From contig JAFQDY010000230.1 of assembly GCA_017399325.1 (NCBI GenBank), positions 1-6,400 on the forward strand: DNA of 6,400 bases, written 5' to 3'. The position numbers and the translations under genes were made by a program. Position 1 is the stretch's first letter. Every line of letters begins with the position of its first letter. The notes under the pieces were generated by a model. That model did no database searches and was not told where the DNA came from. It worked only from the letters and a program-made list of their open reading frames with translations. This document shows, one piece after another, positions 1 to 5,682 of this stretch. The stretch comes from Oscillospiraceae bacterium. Its GTDB lineage: Bacteria; Bacillota; Clostridia; Oscillospirales; Oscillospiraceae.

Positions 1-473
1 ATCAGGAGAAAAACGAGCATTACATTCCTTATGTCATCGAGCCTTCTTTGGGCTGCGACCGCGTGGCGCTGGCATTCCTGTGCGAGGCTTATGACGAGGA
101 AGTGGTTGGCGTGGATAAGAACGGCAAGGAAGATGTCCGTACTGTGCTGCGCCTGCACCCGGCGCTGGCTCCCTTCAAGGCTGCCGTGCTGCCCCTGTCC
201 AAGAAACTGTCCCCCAAGGCCGAGGAAATTTACCGCCAGTTGCGTAAGGACTTTATGGTGGGCTTTGACGACGCCGGCTCTATCGGCAAGCGCTACCGCC
301 GTGAGGACGAGATCGGCACACCGCTTTGCATCACCGTGGACTTCCAGACAGTGGGCGATGACACCACTGAGGCTGACAACTGCGTGACTGTCCGCGACCG
401 TGACACCATGGAACAGGTTCGCGTTCCCATCGCAGAACTGAAAGACTATATCGCCAAAAAGTGCGAATTCTAA
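1..473 (+). CDS. glyS: Glycyl-tRNA synthetase, dimeric type, C-terminal part (5' end outside window)
   Basis: Charges tRNA-Gly with glycine in the cytoplasm. The frame is open from the left edge (first whole codon at position 3) and gives 156 residues ending at TAA 471-473. The start of the fragment carries class II motif 3 (VIEPSLGCDR, fragment residues 11-20), whose arginine binds ATP. It is followed by the anticodon-binding domain with its typical LHPALAPFKAAVLPLSKK block, then GSIGKRYRREDEIGTP and TVRDRDTMEQ near the end. This pattern belongs to the single-chain homodimeric enzyme (usually about 460 residues), not the alpha2beta2 form, so about two thirds of the gene lies to the left. Lysine codons are 8 AAG to 4 AAA. 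The gene converges on ftsH and shares a terminator with it. Family assignment is very secure. The symbol is often written glyQS or glyS for this type. Confidence 0.95.
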   Translation, partial: QEKNEHYIPYVIEPSLGCDRVALAFLCEAYDEEVVGVDKNGKEDVRTVLRLHPALAPFKAAVLPLSKKLSPKAEEIYRQLRKDFMVGFDDAGSIGKRYRREDEIGTPLCITVDFQTVGDDTTEADNCVTVRDRDTMEQVRVPIAELKDYIAKKCEF

Positions 474-484
474 GCGCAAAAAAC

Positions 485-521
485 AACCGACCTGTGATTC
501 ACAGGTCGGTTTTCTTTTTTT
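485..521. terminator. Bidirectional Rho-independent terminator between glyS and ftsH
   Basis: A perfect 12-bp stem (AACCGACCTGTG at 485-496, pairing with 500-511) closes a 3-nt loop ATT. On the plus strand it runs into a T-rich tail (510-521, interrupted by one C), ending glyS transcripts 12 nt after the stop codon. On the minus strand the A-run at 478-483 becomes a T-run just past the hairpin, so the same structure can end the convergent ftsH transcript, whose stop codon is at 524-526. Confidence 0.93.
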
Positions 522-523
522 GC

Positions 524-2218
524 TTATTCTTCGGTTGCTTCTTCTGCCTTGGGCGGGTTGATGAATGCCATCATTTCGTCGCCGGTGATGGTTTCCTTTG
601 CAAGCAAGTGCAAGGAAATCTCGTCCAGCAGGCTTCTGTTATCGGAAAGCAGTTTCTTTGCTTCGCTGTAGCAAGCGCCGAGCAGTTTCTGCACTTCTTT
701 ATCCACAAGCGCAGAAGTTTCCTGGGAACAATCCAGATAGGTCTGGTCAGACAGGTACTGATTGCTTACTGTGGCGGGTGCCATCAGACCGAGGGCATCG
801 CTCATACCGTAGAGGGTCACCATATTCCGTGCCAAAGCGGTGGCCCGCTGAATGTCGTTGGCAGCGCCGGTGGTCTGCACGCTGAACACCAGTTCTTCCG
901 CGGCCCGGCCGCCTACCAAAGTGCGCAGTTCTGTGAGCAATTCTGCAGAGGTTTTCAGATACTTTTCTTCCTCGGGCATCTGCATGGTGTAACCCAGCGC
1001 GCCGGAGGTGTGGGGAACGATGGTGATCTTGGAAACAGGCTGGGAATGCTTTTCCAAAGCGGCAACCAGCGCGTGGCCTACTTCGTGGTAGGCAACGATG
1101 CGCTTTTCTGTGTCAGACAGAACGGTGTTTTTCTTTTCCGTACCGGCAATGACTGTTTCAAAAGAAACCAGCAAGTCTTCCTGATTGACCGCCTTGCGGC
1201 CTTTGCGAACGGCACGAAGAGCCGCTTCGTTCACAAGATTGGCAAGATCAGCGCCAACTGCGCCGGCGGTAGCCTGGGCGATCTTCCGCAAGTCCACATC
1301 TTCTGCCAACCTGATCTTTTTGGTATGCACTTTCAAAGTGTCCAGACGGCCTTGGAGATTGGGCCGGTCCACAATGATCTGCCGGTCAAAACGGCCTGCC
1401 CGCAGCAGCGCTTTGTCCAAAATCTCCGGCCGGTTGGTGGCAGCCAGACACACAATACCCTTGGAGGAATCGAAGCCGTCGATCTCGCCAAGCAGCTGGT
1501 TTAAGGTCTGTTCGTGTTCGGAGTTGCCGCCGTAGCGGGAATCCCGGGAACGACCCACCGCGTCGATCTCGTCAATGAAAATGATACAGGGGGCGACTTT
1601 CGCAGCCTGCTGGAACAGATCTCTTACACGGCTTGCGCCCACGCCTACGAACATCTCCACAAAGTCCGAACCGGAAATAGAGAAGAAGGGCACATTGGCT
1701 TCGCCGGCCACGGCTTTTGCAAGCAAAGTCTTACCGGTACCGGGAGAACCTACCAGCAGCGCGCCTTTGGGGAGTTTCGCGCCGATCTCTGTGTATTTCT
1801 GGGGGTTGTGCAAAAAGTCGATGATCTCCTGCAGAGATTCTTTTGCCTCGTCCTGTCCGGCCACATCCTGGAATGTGACGCCGGTCTTCTTTTCCATATA
1901 GACTTTGGCCTTGCTGGCGCCGATATTGCCCAGCATACCGCCGCCTGCTTTTCGGAAAAACAGGAACATCAGCAGCAAGACGGGCAGGAAGGACAAAATA
2001 TACAGCAGCATGGAATTGTCTTCGGTGATCTTGATGTTCACCGAGGTGTCCATTTCGGTAAGTTCCCGGGCAAGACCCAGAATATCACCGCTGGGAAGAC
2101 CTGTGTAGCAGGCTTTTTGCTGGGCAGCAGGTTTGGCGGCTTCCGTTTTGGTCATATACAAGACCCGGTCATAGCGGATCTCCACCTCAGCCAGATTGTC
2201 CTTTTCGGCTTCGGCCAT
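524..2218 (-). CDS. ftsH: ATP-dependent zinc metalloprotease FtsH, main open frame (lacks TM1 because of an upstream in-frame stop)
   Basis: FtsH is a membrane-anchored hexameric AAA+ protease that unfolds and degrades misfolded membrane proteins and some regulators. This frame gives 564 residues in family order: extracytoplasmic segment (1-68), TM2 (about 70-88), AAA+ module with Walker A GSPGTGKT (157-164), pore loop FVG (190-192), Walker B IIFIDE (212-217) and arginine-finger region ATNRP...RAGRFDR (260-279). The M41 protease domain follows, with zinc motif HEVGH (378-382) and third ligand Asp in GAANDIQ (D455). Walker A is usually GPPGTGKT and the zinc motif usually HEAGH, so both show conservative variants. 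The ATG at 2216-2218 is the first start after the in-frame TAA at 2237-2239 and has no visible Shine-Dalgarno. The true gene start is almost certainly ATG 2381-2383 in the same frame, which would give 619 residues including the stop position, a normal FtsH length. Family call is secure. Whether a functional protein is made is uncertain. Confidence 0.93.
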   Translation of the reverse strand: MAEAEKDNLAEVEIRYDRVLYMTKTEAAKPAAQQKACYTGLPSGDILGLARELTEMDTSVNIKITEDNSMLLYILSFLPVLLLMFLFFRKAGGGMLGNIGASKAKVYMEKKTGVTFQDVAGQDEAKESLQEIIDFLHNPQKYTEIGAKLPKGALLVGSPGTGKTLLAKAVAGEANVPFFSISGSDFVEMFVGVGASRVRDLFQQAAKVAPCIIFIDEIDAVGRSRDSRYGGNSEHEQTLNQLLGEIDGFDSSKGIVCLAATNRPEILDKALLRAGRFDRQIIVDRPNLQGRLDTLKVHTKKIRLAEDVDLRKIAQATAGAVGADLANLVNEAALRAVRKGRKAVNQEDLLVSFETVIAGTEKKNTVLSDTEKRIVAYHEVGHALVAALEKHSQPVSKITIVPHTSGALGYTMQMPEEEKYLKTSAELLTELRTLVGGRAAEELVFSVQTTGAANDIQRATALARNMVTLYGMSDALGLMAPATVSNQYLSDQTYLDCSQETSALVDKEVQKLLGACYSEAKKLLSDNRSLLDEISLHLLAKETITGDEMMAFINPPKAEEATEE

Positions 2219-2236
2219 AAATTCGCTGAAAGAGGT

Positions 2237-2383
2237 TTACACATACTGACTGCTGTCGATCAGATTGTAAACAGAGCGCACAAGGAAAAACAGCACCACA
2301 GCAAGGATAAGGGCAAACCAAAAGTTCAGTTTCGGTTGCTTACCGTCCGGTTTTTTGGGCGGCTGATTTTTGTTCGGATCCAT
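2237..2383 (-). pseudogene. ftsH: FtsH N-terminal fragment with TM1, terminated by an in-frame TAA
   Basis: From ATG 2381-2383, preceded by AGGAGG with 6-nt spacing, the minus strand encodes 48 residues and then TAA at 2237-2239. The peptide has a polar, lysine- and proline-rich cytoplasmic head (residues 1-19) and one clear hydrophobic helix (about 20-42, FWFALILAVVLFFLV core), then SSQYV. This matches the start of FtsH, where TM1 precedes the extracytoplasmic domain. It is in the same frame as the downstream 564-residue part (165 nt, exactly 55 codons, between the two ATGs). The seven codons after the TAA read TSFSEFM, matching the conserved S-x-S/Y-x-F stretch that follows TM1 in the family. 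The homology therefore continues across the stop without a frameshift, and one substitution (for example CAA to TAA) would explain it. Confidence 0.85.
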
Positions 2384-2389
2384 AAATTA

Positions 2390-2395
2390 CCTCCT
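2390..2395 (-). promoter_or_regulatory. Ribosome binding site of ftsH
   Basis: On the minus strand this reads AGGAGG, a full Shine-Dalgarno core, 6 nt before ATG 2381-2383. It marks that ATG as the original ftsH start. The ATG at 2216-2218 has no comparable site. Confidence 0.9.
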
Positions 2396-2414
2396 TGGGG
2401 GAGTATTTTTGCTT

Positions 2415-2443
2415 ATCATATCACATTTTTCTCCTGCCTGCAA
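2415..2443 (-). promoter_or_regulatory. Putative sigma-A promoter of ftsH
   Basis: On the minus strand, TATGAT (plus-strand 2415-2420, 5/6 match to the -10 consensus) lies 17 nt from TTGCAG (2438-2443), which matches only the TTG half of the -35 consensus. The predicted transcript would start near 2408 and carry a leader of about 25 nt. I saw no CIRCE or CtsR-type heat-shock operator around it. Support comes from spacing and position only. Confidence 0.6.
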
Positions 2444-2450
2444 TGAATGA

Positions 2451-2467
2451 TACCGGGGCGATCGGTA
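2451..2467. repeat. Small inverted repeat between the divergent promoters
   Basis: TACCG (2451-2455) and CGGTA (2463-2467) are perfect inverted arms around a 7-nt spacer, lying just upstream of the ftsH -35 element and about 50 bp from the rlmB -35 element. It could be an operator half-site pair or chance. I cannot tie it to any known regulator. Confidence 0.3.
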
Positions 2468-2518
2468 AAATTTCTGTAAATTATCGGAAAGTCCGGCGCA
2501 AGATGTAAAAAAAGGCAG

Positions 2519-2547
2519 TTGTGAACAGGGAAAAAATCTGTTATAAT
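2519..2547 (+). promoter_or_regulatory. Sigma-A promoter of the rlmB operon
   Basis: TTGTGA (2519-2524, 4/6 to TTGACA), a 17-nt spacer, then a perfect TATAAT (2542-2547). Transcription would begin near 2554, leaving a leader of about 44 nt. It faces away from the ftsH promoter. Confidence 0.8.
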
Positions 2548-2581
2548 AAAGTATATTTCGTGACCTTTTCTCTTAAGAAGA

Positions 2582-2589
2582 AAGGAAGG
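2582..2589 (+). promoter_or_regulatory. Ribosome binding site deciding the rlmB start
   Basis: AAGGAAGG lies 8 nt before ATG 2598-2600. A nearer, out-of-frame ATG at 2591 is only 1 nt from this site and opens just seven codons before TGA, so 2598 is the better start. Confidence 0.8.
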
Positions 2590-2597
2590 TATGGGTT

Positions 2598-3407
2598 ATG
2601 CGACAGGAAAGTGACAAATTTCGCCGTCGGGACAACCGTCCCCAAAAGCGGGAAGAACCGAAAGTGATCGAAGAAAATGAAAACCAGTTAGAGGGCAGAA
2701 ACGCCCTGACAGAGGCTCTGCGCAGCGGCAGGACCATCGACAAAGTGTTCATTGCCGCCGGCGATACGGACAGAGCCTTGCAGCACTTAGCCGCCCAGGC
2801 CAAGGAAGCCGGCGCGGTGGTTGTGCCGGTGGACAGACGGAAACTGGACTTTATGAGTTATACCCACTCCCATCAGGGCGTGATCGCGCTGGCGGCGGCC
2901 CGGGATTATTATTCCATCGACGACATTTTGCAGGAGGCGGCAGACCGGGGCGAAACACCCCTCATCGTGATTTGCGACGAACTGTCCGACCCCCATAACT
3001 TAGGCGCGATCATACGTTCTGCCGAGTGCGCCGGCGCCCACGGCGTGATCATTCCCAAGCGCAGAAGCGTGGGCCTGACAGCCACCGTTGCCAAAGCATC
3101 TGCCGGCGCGGTGGAATATATGAAAGTGGCAAAAGTGAGCAATATCAACAACGCCATTGCCGAACTGAAAGAAAAAGGCGTTTGGATCTTCGGCACGGCG
3201 GCAGAAGGGTCTGTACCTATGTACAAAGCCGACTTGACCGGTCCTGCCGCCATCGTCATTGGCAATGAGGGTCAGGGAATGAGCCAACTTGTCCGTAAGA
3301 ATTGCGATATGCTGGTGCATATCCCTATGAAAGGACAAATTTCGTCCCTCAACGCATCGGCTGCGGCAGCCATTTTGCTGTATGAAGCGGTACGGCAGCG
3401 TATCTAA
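2598..3407 (+). CDS. rlmB: 23S rRNA 2'-O-ribose methyltransferase of the TrmH/SpoU family (RlmB type)
   Basis: Predicted SAM-dependent methyltransferase acting on ribose 2'-OH in structured RNA; RlmB itself makes Gm2251 (E. coli numbering) in the 23S rRNA peptidyl-transferase region. The 269-residue length is normal for the group. Residues 1-29 are a charged, probably flexible tail. Residues 30 to about 100 form the L30e-like substrate-binding domain, starting LEGRNALTEAL and ending in SHQGVIALAA. The SPOUT knot domain has motif 1 DPHNLGAIIRSAECAGAHGV (131-150, with N134 and catalytic R140), motif 2 IVIGNEGQGM (219-228) and motif 3 IPMKGQISSLNASAAAAILL (242-261). Lysine codons favour AAA (11 of 15). 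It is the first gene of a two-gene operon. Its stop codon overlaps the next gene's ribosome binding site, implying coupled translation. RlmB rather than TrmH or an antibiotic-resistance homologue is likely from length and motif style, but the exact target nucleotide is inferred. Confidence 0.93.
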   Translation: MRQESDKFRRRDNRPQKREEPKVIEENENQLEGRNALTEALRSGRTIDKVFIAAGDTDRALQHLAAQAKEAGAVVVPVDRRKLDFMSYTHSHQGVIALAAARDYYSIDDILQEAADRGETPLIVICDELSDPHNLGAIIRSAECAGAHGVIIPKRRSVGLTATVAKASAGAVEYMKVAKVSNINNAIAELKEKGVWIFGTAAEGSVPMYKADLTGPAAIVIGNEGQGMSQLVRKNCDMLVHIPMKGQISSLNASAAAAILLYEAVRQRI

Positions 3408-3412
3408 GGAGG
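3406..3412 (+). promoter_or_regulatory. Ribosome binding site overlapping the rlmB stop codon
   Basis: AAGGAGG begins inside the TAA stop of rlmB (3405-3407) and sits 6 nt before ATG 3419. The two genes are 11 nt apart, so ribosomes finishing rlmB are placed directly at the next start. Confidence 0.92.
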
Positions 3413-3418
3413 TACACA

Positions 3419-5488
3419 ATGGACGAGAAGTTCAATTTGGACGATATTATGAAAGAATTCGGTGAAGAACCTGCCGAAGAAGTGCAGATCCAGCCGGAAG
3501 AACAGTTGGAAGACACCAAACGGATGGACTCCGTCCAGCCGGAAGATCTGGGGCAGACCCTTCGGATCGACGCGGTGCAGATCGAGGAAGAACCCCAGTG
3601 GGATATGCAGGATGAAACCCGGCGCATTGATCTGGAAGAAATTGAGCAGGCGGTTTCCGGTGACACCATTCGTATGGAAGGTCTGCGGGAAGAGATCGAG
3701 AAAATGGAGCAGGCAGAGGAAGACGAAGAGCCCTTCTCCGAGGAGTGGGAGCCGGACTATGAGCAGCCTATGGGCGAGTATGTGCCGCCCCAGCCCATTG
3801 CCTTCCGTCCCCGTTCCCGTCTGACGGAACTGAAACAAAAATTGATCGCCGGTCCGGAAAAACGGTTTTACGAACTGTCGGAACAGGGCGTAGGTAAGTT
3901 GCAGGCAGCCATTTTCTTCAGCGTGCTGGTGGTGCTGATCGCCGCTGTTTCCACAGTGATGTATGCTGCCGGTATGGTCCACGAAAACCGGCTGCGGCTG
4001 ATGGTATTCAGCCAGTTTCTGGCCCTTCTGGTCTCCGGTCTGCTGGGCAGTTTCCAACTGATCGAAGGCTTTGCCGATATGGGCAAAAAGAAGTTCTCCC
4101 TCAACTCTTTGCTGGCGGTTACATTCTTGGTCTGCTGCGTTGACGGCGTGTTCTGCTTAAGTCAGGTGCGGGTGCCTTGCTGCGCTGCGTTCAGCCTGAC
4201 AATGACGATGTCTTTGCTTGGTACATATCACCGCAGAAGCACCGAGATGTCCCAGATGAACACTATGCGCAAGGCCATTCGCTTAGACGGTCTGGTGCCT
4301 TACGAAGACTATCTGGACGGCGCAAAGGGTCTGCTGCGCAAAGAGGGTCAGGTGGAAGATTTTATGGACCGGTATGCCGAAATGGGCAAGCCGGAAAAAC
4401 GCCTGAACCGGTATAGTTTGATCGCTATGTGCATCGCCTTTGCGGTGGGTATTGCTGCGGCGGTCCTGCAGGTGAGCAACGGCGCGATGAACGCGGTGAT
4501 CACCGGCGTGCAGGTAACGGCGGTGTCCTTGCTTGCGGCAGTGCCTGCCACATCCTTTATCAGCCAGAGCCGCCCGGCGGCTTTGCTGGAGCGCAGACTG
4601 GCCAAACTGGGCACAGTGATCTGCGGCTGGCAGGGCGTGGAAGGCCTGTGCGGCGAAGTGATGTTCCCTCTTACATTTAACGACCTGTATCCTGTGGAAG
4701 CGGTCCGTCTGAACGGTATGAAGTTCTATGGCCAGCGGGAACCGGAGCAGGTACTGGCCTATGCCACCGCAGTCCTTGCGGCAGAGGACAGCGGCCTTGC
4801 GCCCCTGTTTACCCACGTGCTGGATATGCACAACGGCAGACACTACACCGCCTACGAACTGGAGCATTTTATGGACGGCGGTGTGCGCGCCACAGTTGAC
4901 GGCTGCGATGTGATGCTGGGTTCGTCTGTGTTTTTGAAGAATATGGGCGTGGAAGTGCCCAATTCCGCCAAATTGCCCTATGCGGTGTATGTGGCGGTCT
5001 CCGGTGAACTGGCAGGTCTTTTTGCGGTCAGTTACGAGAAGACCCGTTCTGCCTTGGCCGGCGTGACCACATTGGGCGCTTATCGGAAACTTTACGGTAC
5101 GCTGATCTCCCACGATTTTATGCTCACAAGCGACTTTTTGCAGAGCAAACTGGGCATGAAACCCAAGCGGTTTATCCTGCCGGAGCACGATATCCGGGAG
5201 CAGTTGCAGCAGACAGAGCCGGAAGAAAACGCCCCGGTCCTGCTGATGACCACATCGCTGGGTCTGGCGCCTTTGGCATACGGCGTGACCGGCGCCCGGA
5301 TGCTCAGGACCACCTGCCGGTGGGGTGCGGTGCTGCATATTGTAGGCGGCGCTGTGGGCTTGGCGATCATGGCCTGCCTTGTGGCTTTGGGCGCGTTGGA
5401 TCTTTTGACGCCCTTCAATATGTTCCTCTACCAGTTGGTATGGCTGATTCCGGCTGTGCTGATCACAGAGTGGACCCGTTTGATTTGA
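3419..5488 (+). CDS. Degenerate P1B-like P-type ATPase homologue (pseudo-ATPase) with acidic N-terminus; function unknown
   Basis: Not recognised as a named family. The 689-residue protein has an acidic cytoplasmic head (1-124) with four T-x-R-[M/I]-[D/E] repeats (T33, T47, T67, T83), a basic stretch (130-150) and eight predicted helices: about 162-184, 193-216, 226-248, 252-270, 332-351, 357-381, 633-659 and 664-684. This 2+2+2+2 order, with a large cytoplasmic part at 385-630, is that of heavy-metal P1B pumps. Further echoes are RPAALLERRLAKLG after helix 6 (385-398), the N-domain pattern DGGVRATVDGCDVMLGSSVF (486-505), and LAGLFAVSYEKTR (531-543) where pumps have 'laGli...D..R'. Catalytic parts are lost: FDKTGTLT becomes FPLTFNDLY (416-424; Asp replaced by P417), TGD becomes TSD (570-572), GDGxND has become TTSLGL (about 611-616), CPC becomes AVP (374-376), and the actuator region between helices 4 and 5 is only about 60 residues with no TGE. 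It should not pump ions. A sensor, scaffold or regulatory role is inferred. The reading frame itself is secure; the homology rests on motif alignment by eye. Confidence 0.85.
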   Translation: MDEKFNLDDIMKEFGEEPAEEVQIQPEEQLEDTKRMDSVQPEDLGQTLRIDAVQIEEEPQWDMQDETRRIDLEEIEQAVSGDTIRMEGLREEIEKMEQAEEDEEPFSEEWEPDYEQPMGEYVPPQPIAFRPRSRLTELKQKLIAGPEKRFYELSEQGVGKLQAAIFFSVLVVLIAAVSTVMYAAGMVHENRLRLMVFSQFLALLVSGLLGSFQLIEGFADMGKKKFSLNSLLAVTFLVCCVDGVFCLSQVRVPCCAAFSLTMTMSLLGTYHRRSTEMSQMNTMRKAIRLDGLVPYEDYLDGAKGLLRKEGQVEDFMDRYAEMGKPEKRLNRYSLIAMCIAFAVGIAAAVLQVSNGAMNAVITGVQVTAVSLLAAVPATSFISQSRPAALLERRLAKLGTVICGWQGVEGLCGEVMFPLTFNDLYPVEAVRLNGMKFYGQREPEQVLAYATAVLAAEDSGLAPLFTHVLDMHNGRHYTAYELEHFMDGGVRATVDGCDVMLGSSVFLKNMGVEVPNSAKLPYAVYVAVSGELAGLFAVSYEKTRSALAGVTTLGAYRKLYGTLISHDFMLTSDFLQSKLGMKPKRFILPEHDIREQLQQTEPEENAPVLLMTTSLGLAPLAYGVTGARMLRTTCRWGAVLHIVGGAVGLAIMACLVALGALDLLTPFNMFLYQLVWLIPAVLITEWTRLI

Positions 5489-5495
5489 TAAAAAC

Positions 5496-5529
5496 AACAA
5501 GAGCGATGCGCTGGCATCGCTCTTGTTTT
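5496..5529 (+). terminator. Rho-independent terminator of the rlmB operon
   Basis: A perfect 14-bp stem (AACAAGAGCGATGC at 5496-5509 with 5514-5527) closes a GCTG loop and runs into TTTTATT. It starts 8 nt after the TGA stop at 5486-5488. An A-rich stretch (5489-5494) precedes the stem, so weak termination of minus-strand transcripts is also possible. Confidence 0.92.
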
Positions 5530-5601
5530 ATTCGCATTTTGGTGATTGTTCCAAAAATTCCCTGCTGACAGGGCCCGTTGTAAAAATAACAAAAATAAGC
5601 A

Positions 5602-5630
5602 TTGAAATTGCTATAGTGTTCGTGTATAAT
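5602..5630 (+). promoter_or_regulatory. Strong sigma-A promoter of the EF-G-like gene
   Basis: TTGAAA (5602-5607, 5/6 to the -35 consensus), a 17-nt spacer and a perfect TATAAT (5625-5630). An A/T-rich stretch just upstream (5581-5597) could act as an UP-like element. Transcription would start near 5637, giving a leader of about 46 nt. The strength fits the strong codon bias of the gene it drives. Confidence 0.85.
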
Positions 5631-5639
5631 GTATGTATT

Positions 5640-5656
5640 GTGGTGCTTGGCGCCAC
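5640..5656 (+). promoter_or_regulatory. Hairpin at the 5' end of the EF-G-like mRNA leader
   Basis: GTGGTGC (5640-5646) pairs with GCGCCAC (5650-5656) around a TTG loop: seven pairs, one of them G-U. It would lie within a few bases of the predicted transcript start and before the ribosome binding site. There is no T-tract after it, so it is not a terminator. A 5' stabilising stem-loop is the simplest reading; the region is too short for a known riboswitch. Confidence 0.45.
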
Positions 5657-5664
5657 GCCCCACG

Positions 5665-5671
5665 AAAGGAG
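5665..5671 (+). promoter_or_regulatory. Ribosome binding site of the EF-G-like gene
   Basis: AAAGGAG lies 11 nt before ATG 5683, slightly longer than ideal spacing. No other in-frame start is nearby, and the protein begins correctly for the family at this ATG. Confidence 0.75.
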
Positions 5672-5682
5672 AACGAATATAT

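Noticed and set aside
2237..2239. Recoded genetic code (TAA as sense) to explain the ftsH stop
   Set aside because: glyS, rlmB and ftsH itself all end at TAA followed by non-coding sequence, terminators or the next ribosome binding site, so TAA works as a stop here.
461..2446. Long open plus-strand frames antisense to ftsH (about 350 and 310 codons)
   Set aside because: They lie wholly opposite a clear FtsH with all motifs, encode Gln/His/Phe-rich sequence with no recognisable domain, and lack ribosome binding sites. They are reading shadows.
2591..2614. Alternative or upstream ATG at 2591 before rlmB
   Set aside because: It is out of frame, stops after seven codons and is only 1 nt from the Shine-Dalgarno. 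It is unlikely to be a leader peptide.
3419..5488. Calling this gene a functional heavy-metal-transporting ATPase
   Set aside because: The fold plan fits but the phosphorylated aspartate, GDGxND, TGE and CPC motifs are all missing, so transport activity cannot be supported.
4283..5500. 405-codon open minus-strand frame opposite the membrane protein gene
   Set aside because: His/Gln/Arg-rich composition typical of an antisense shadow. No ribosome binding site, no domain, and it starts within the terminator hairpin.
5560..5573. CCCTG-CTGA-CAGGG hairpin downstream of the rlmB operon terminator
   Set aside because: Only five pairs, no T-tract and no link to a gene start. Too small to call a terminator or regulatory RNA.
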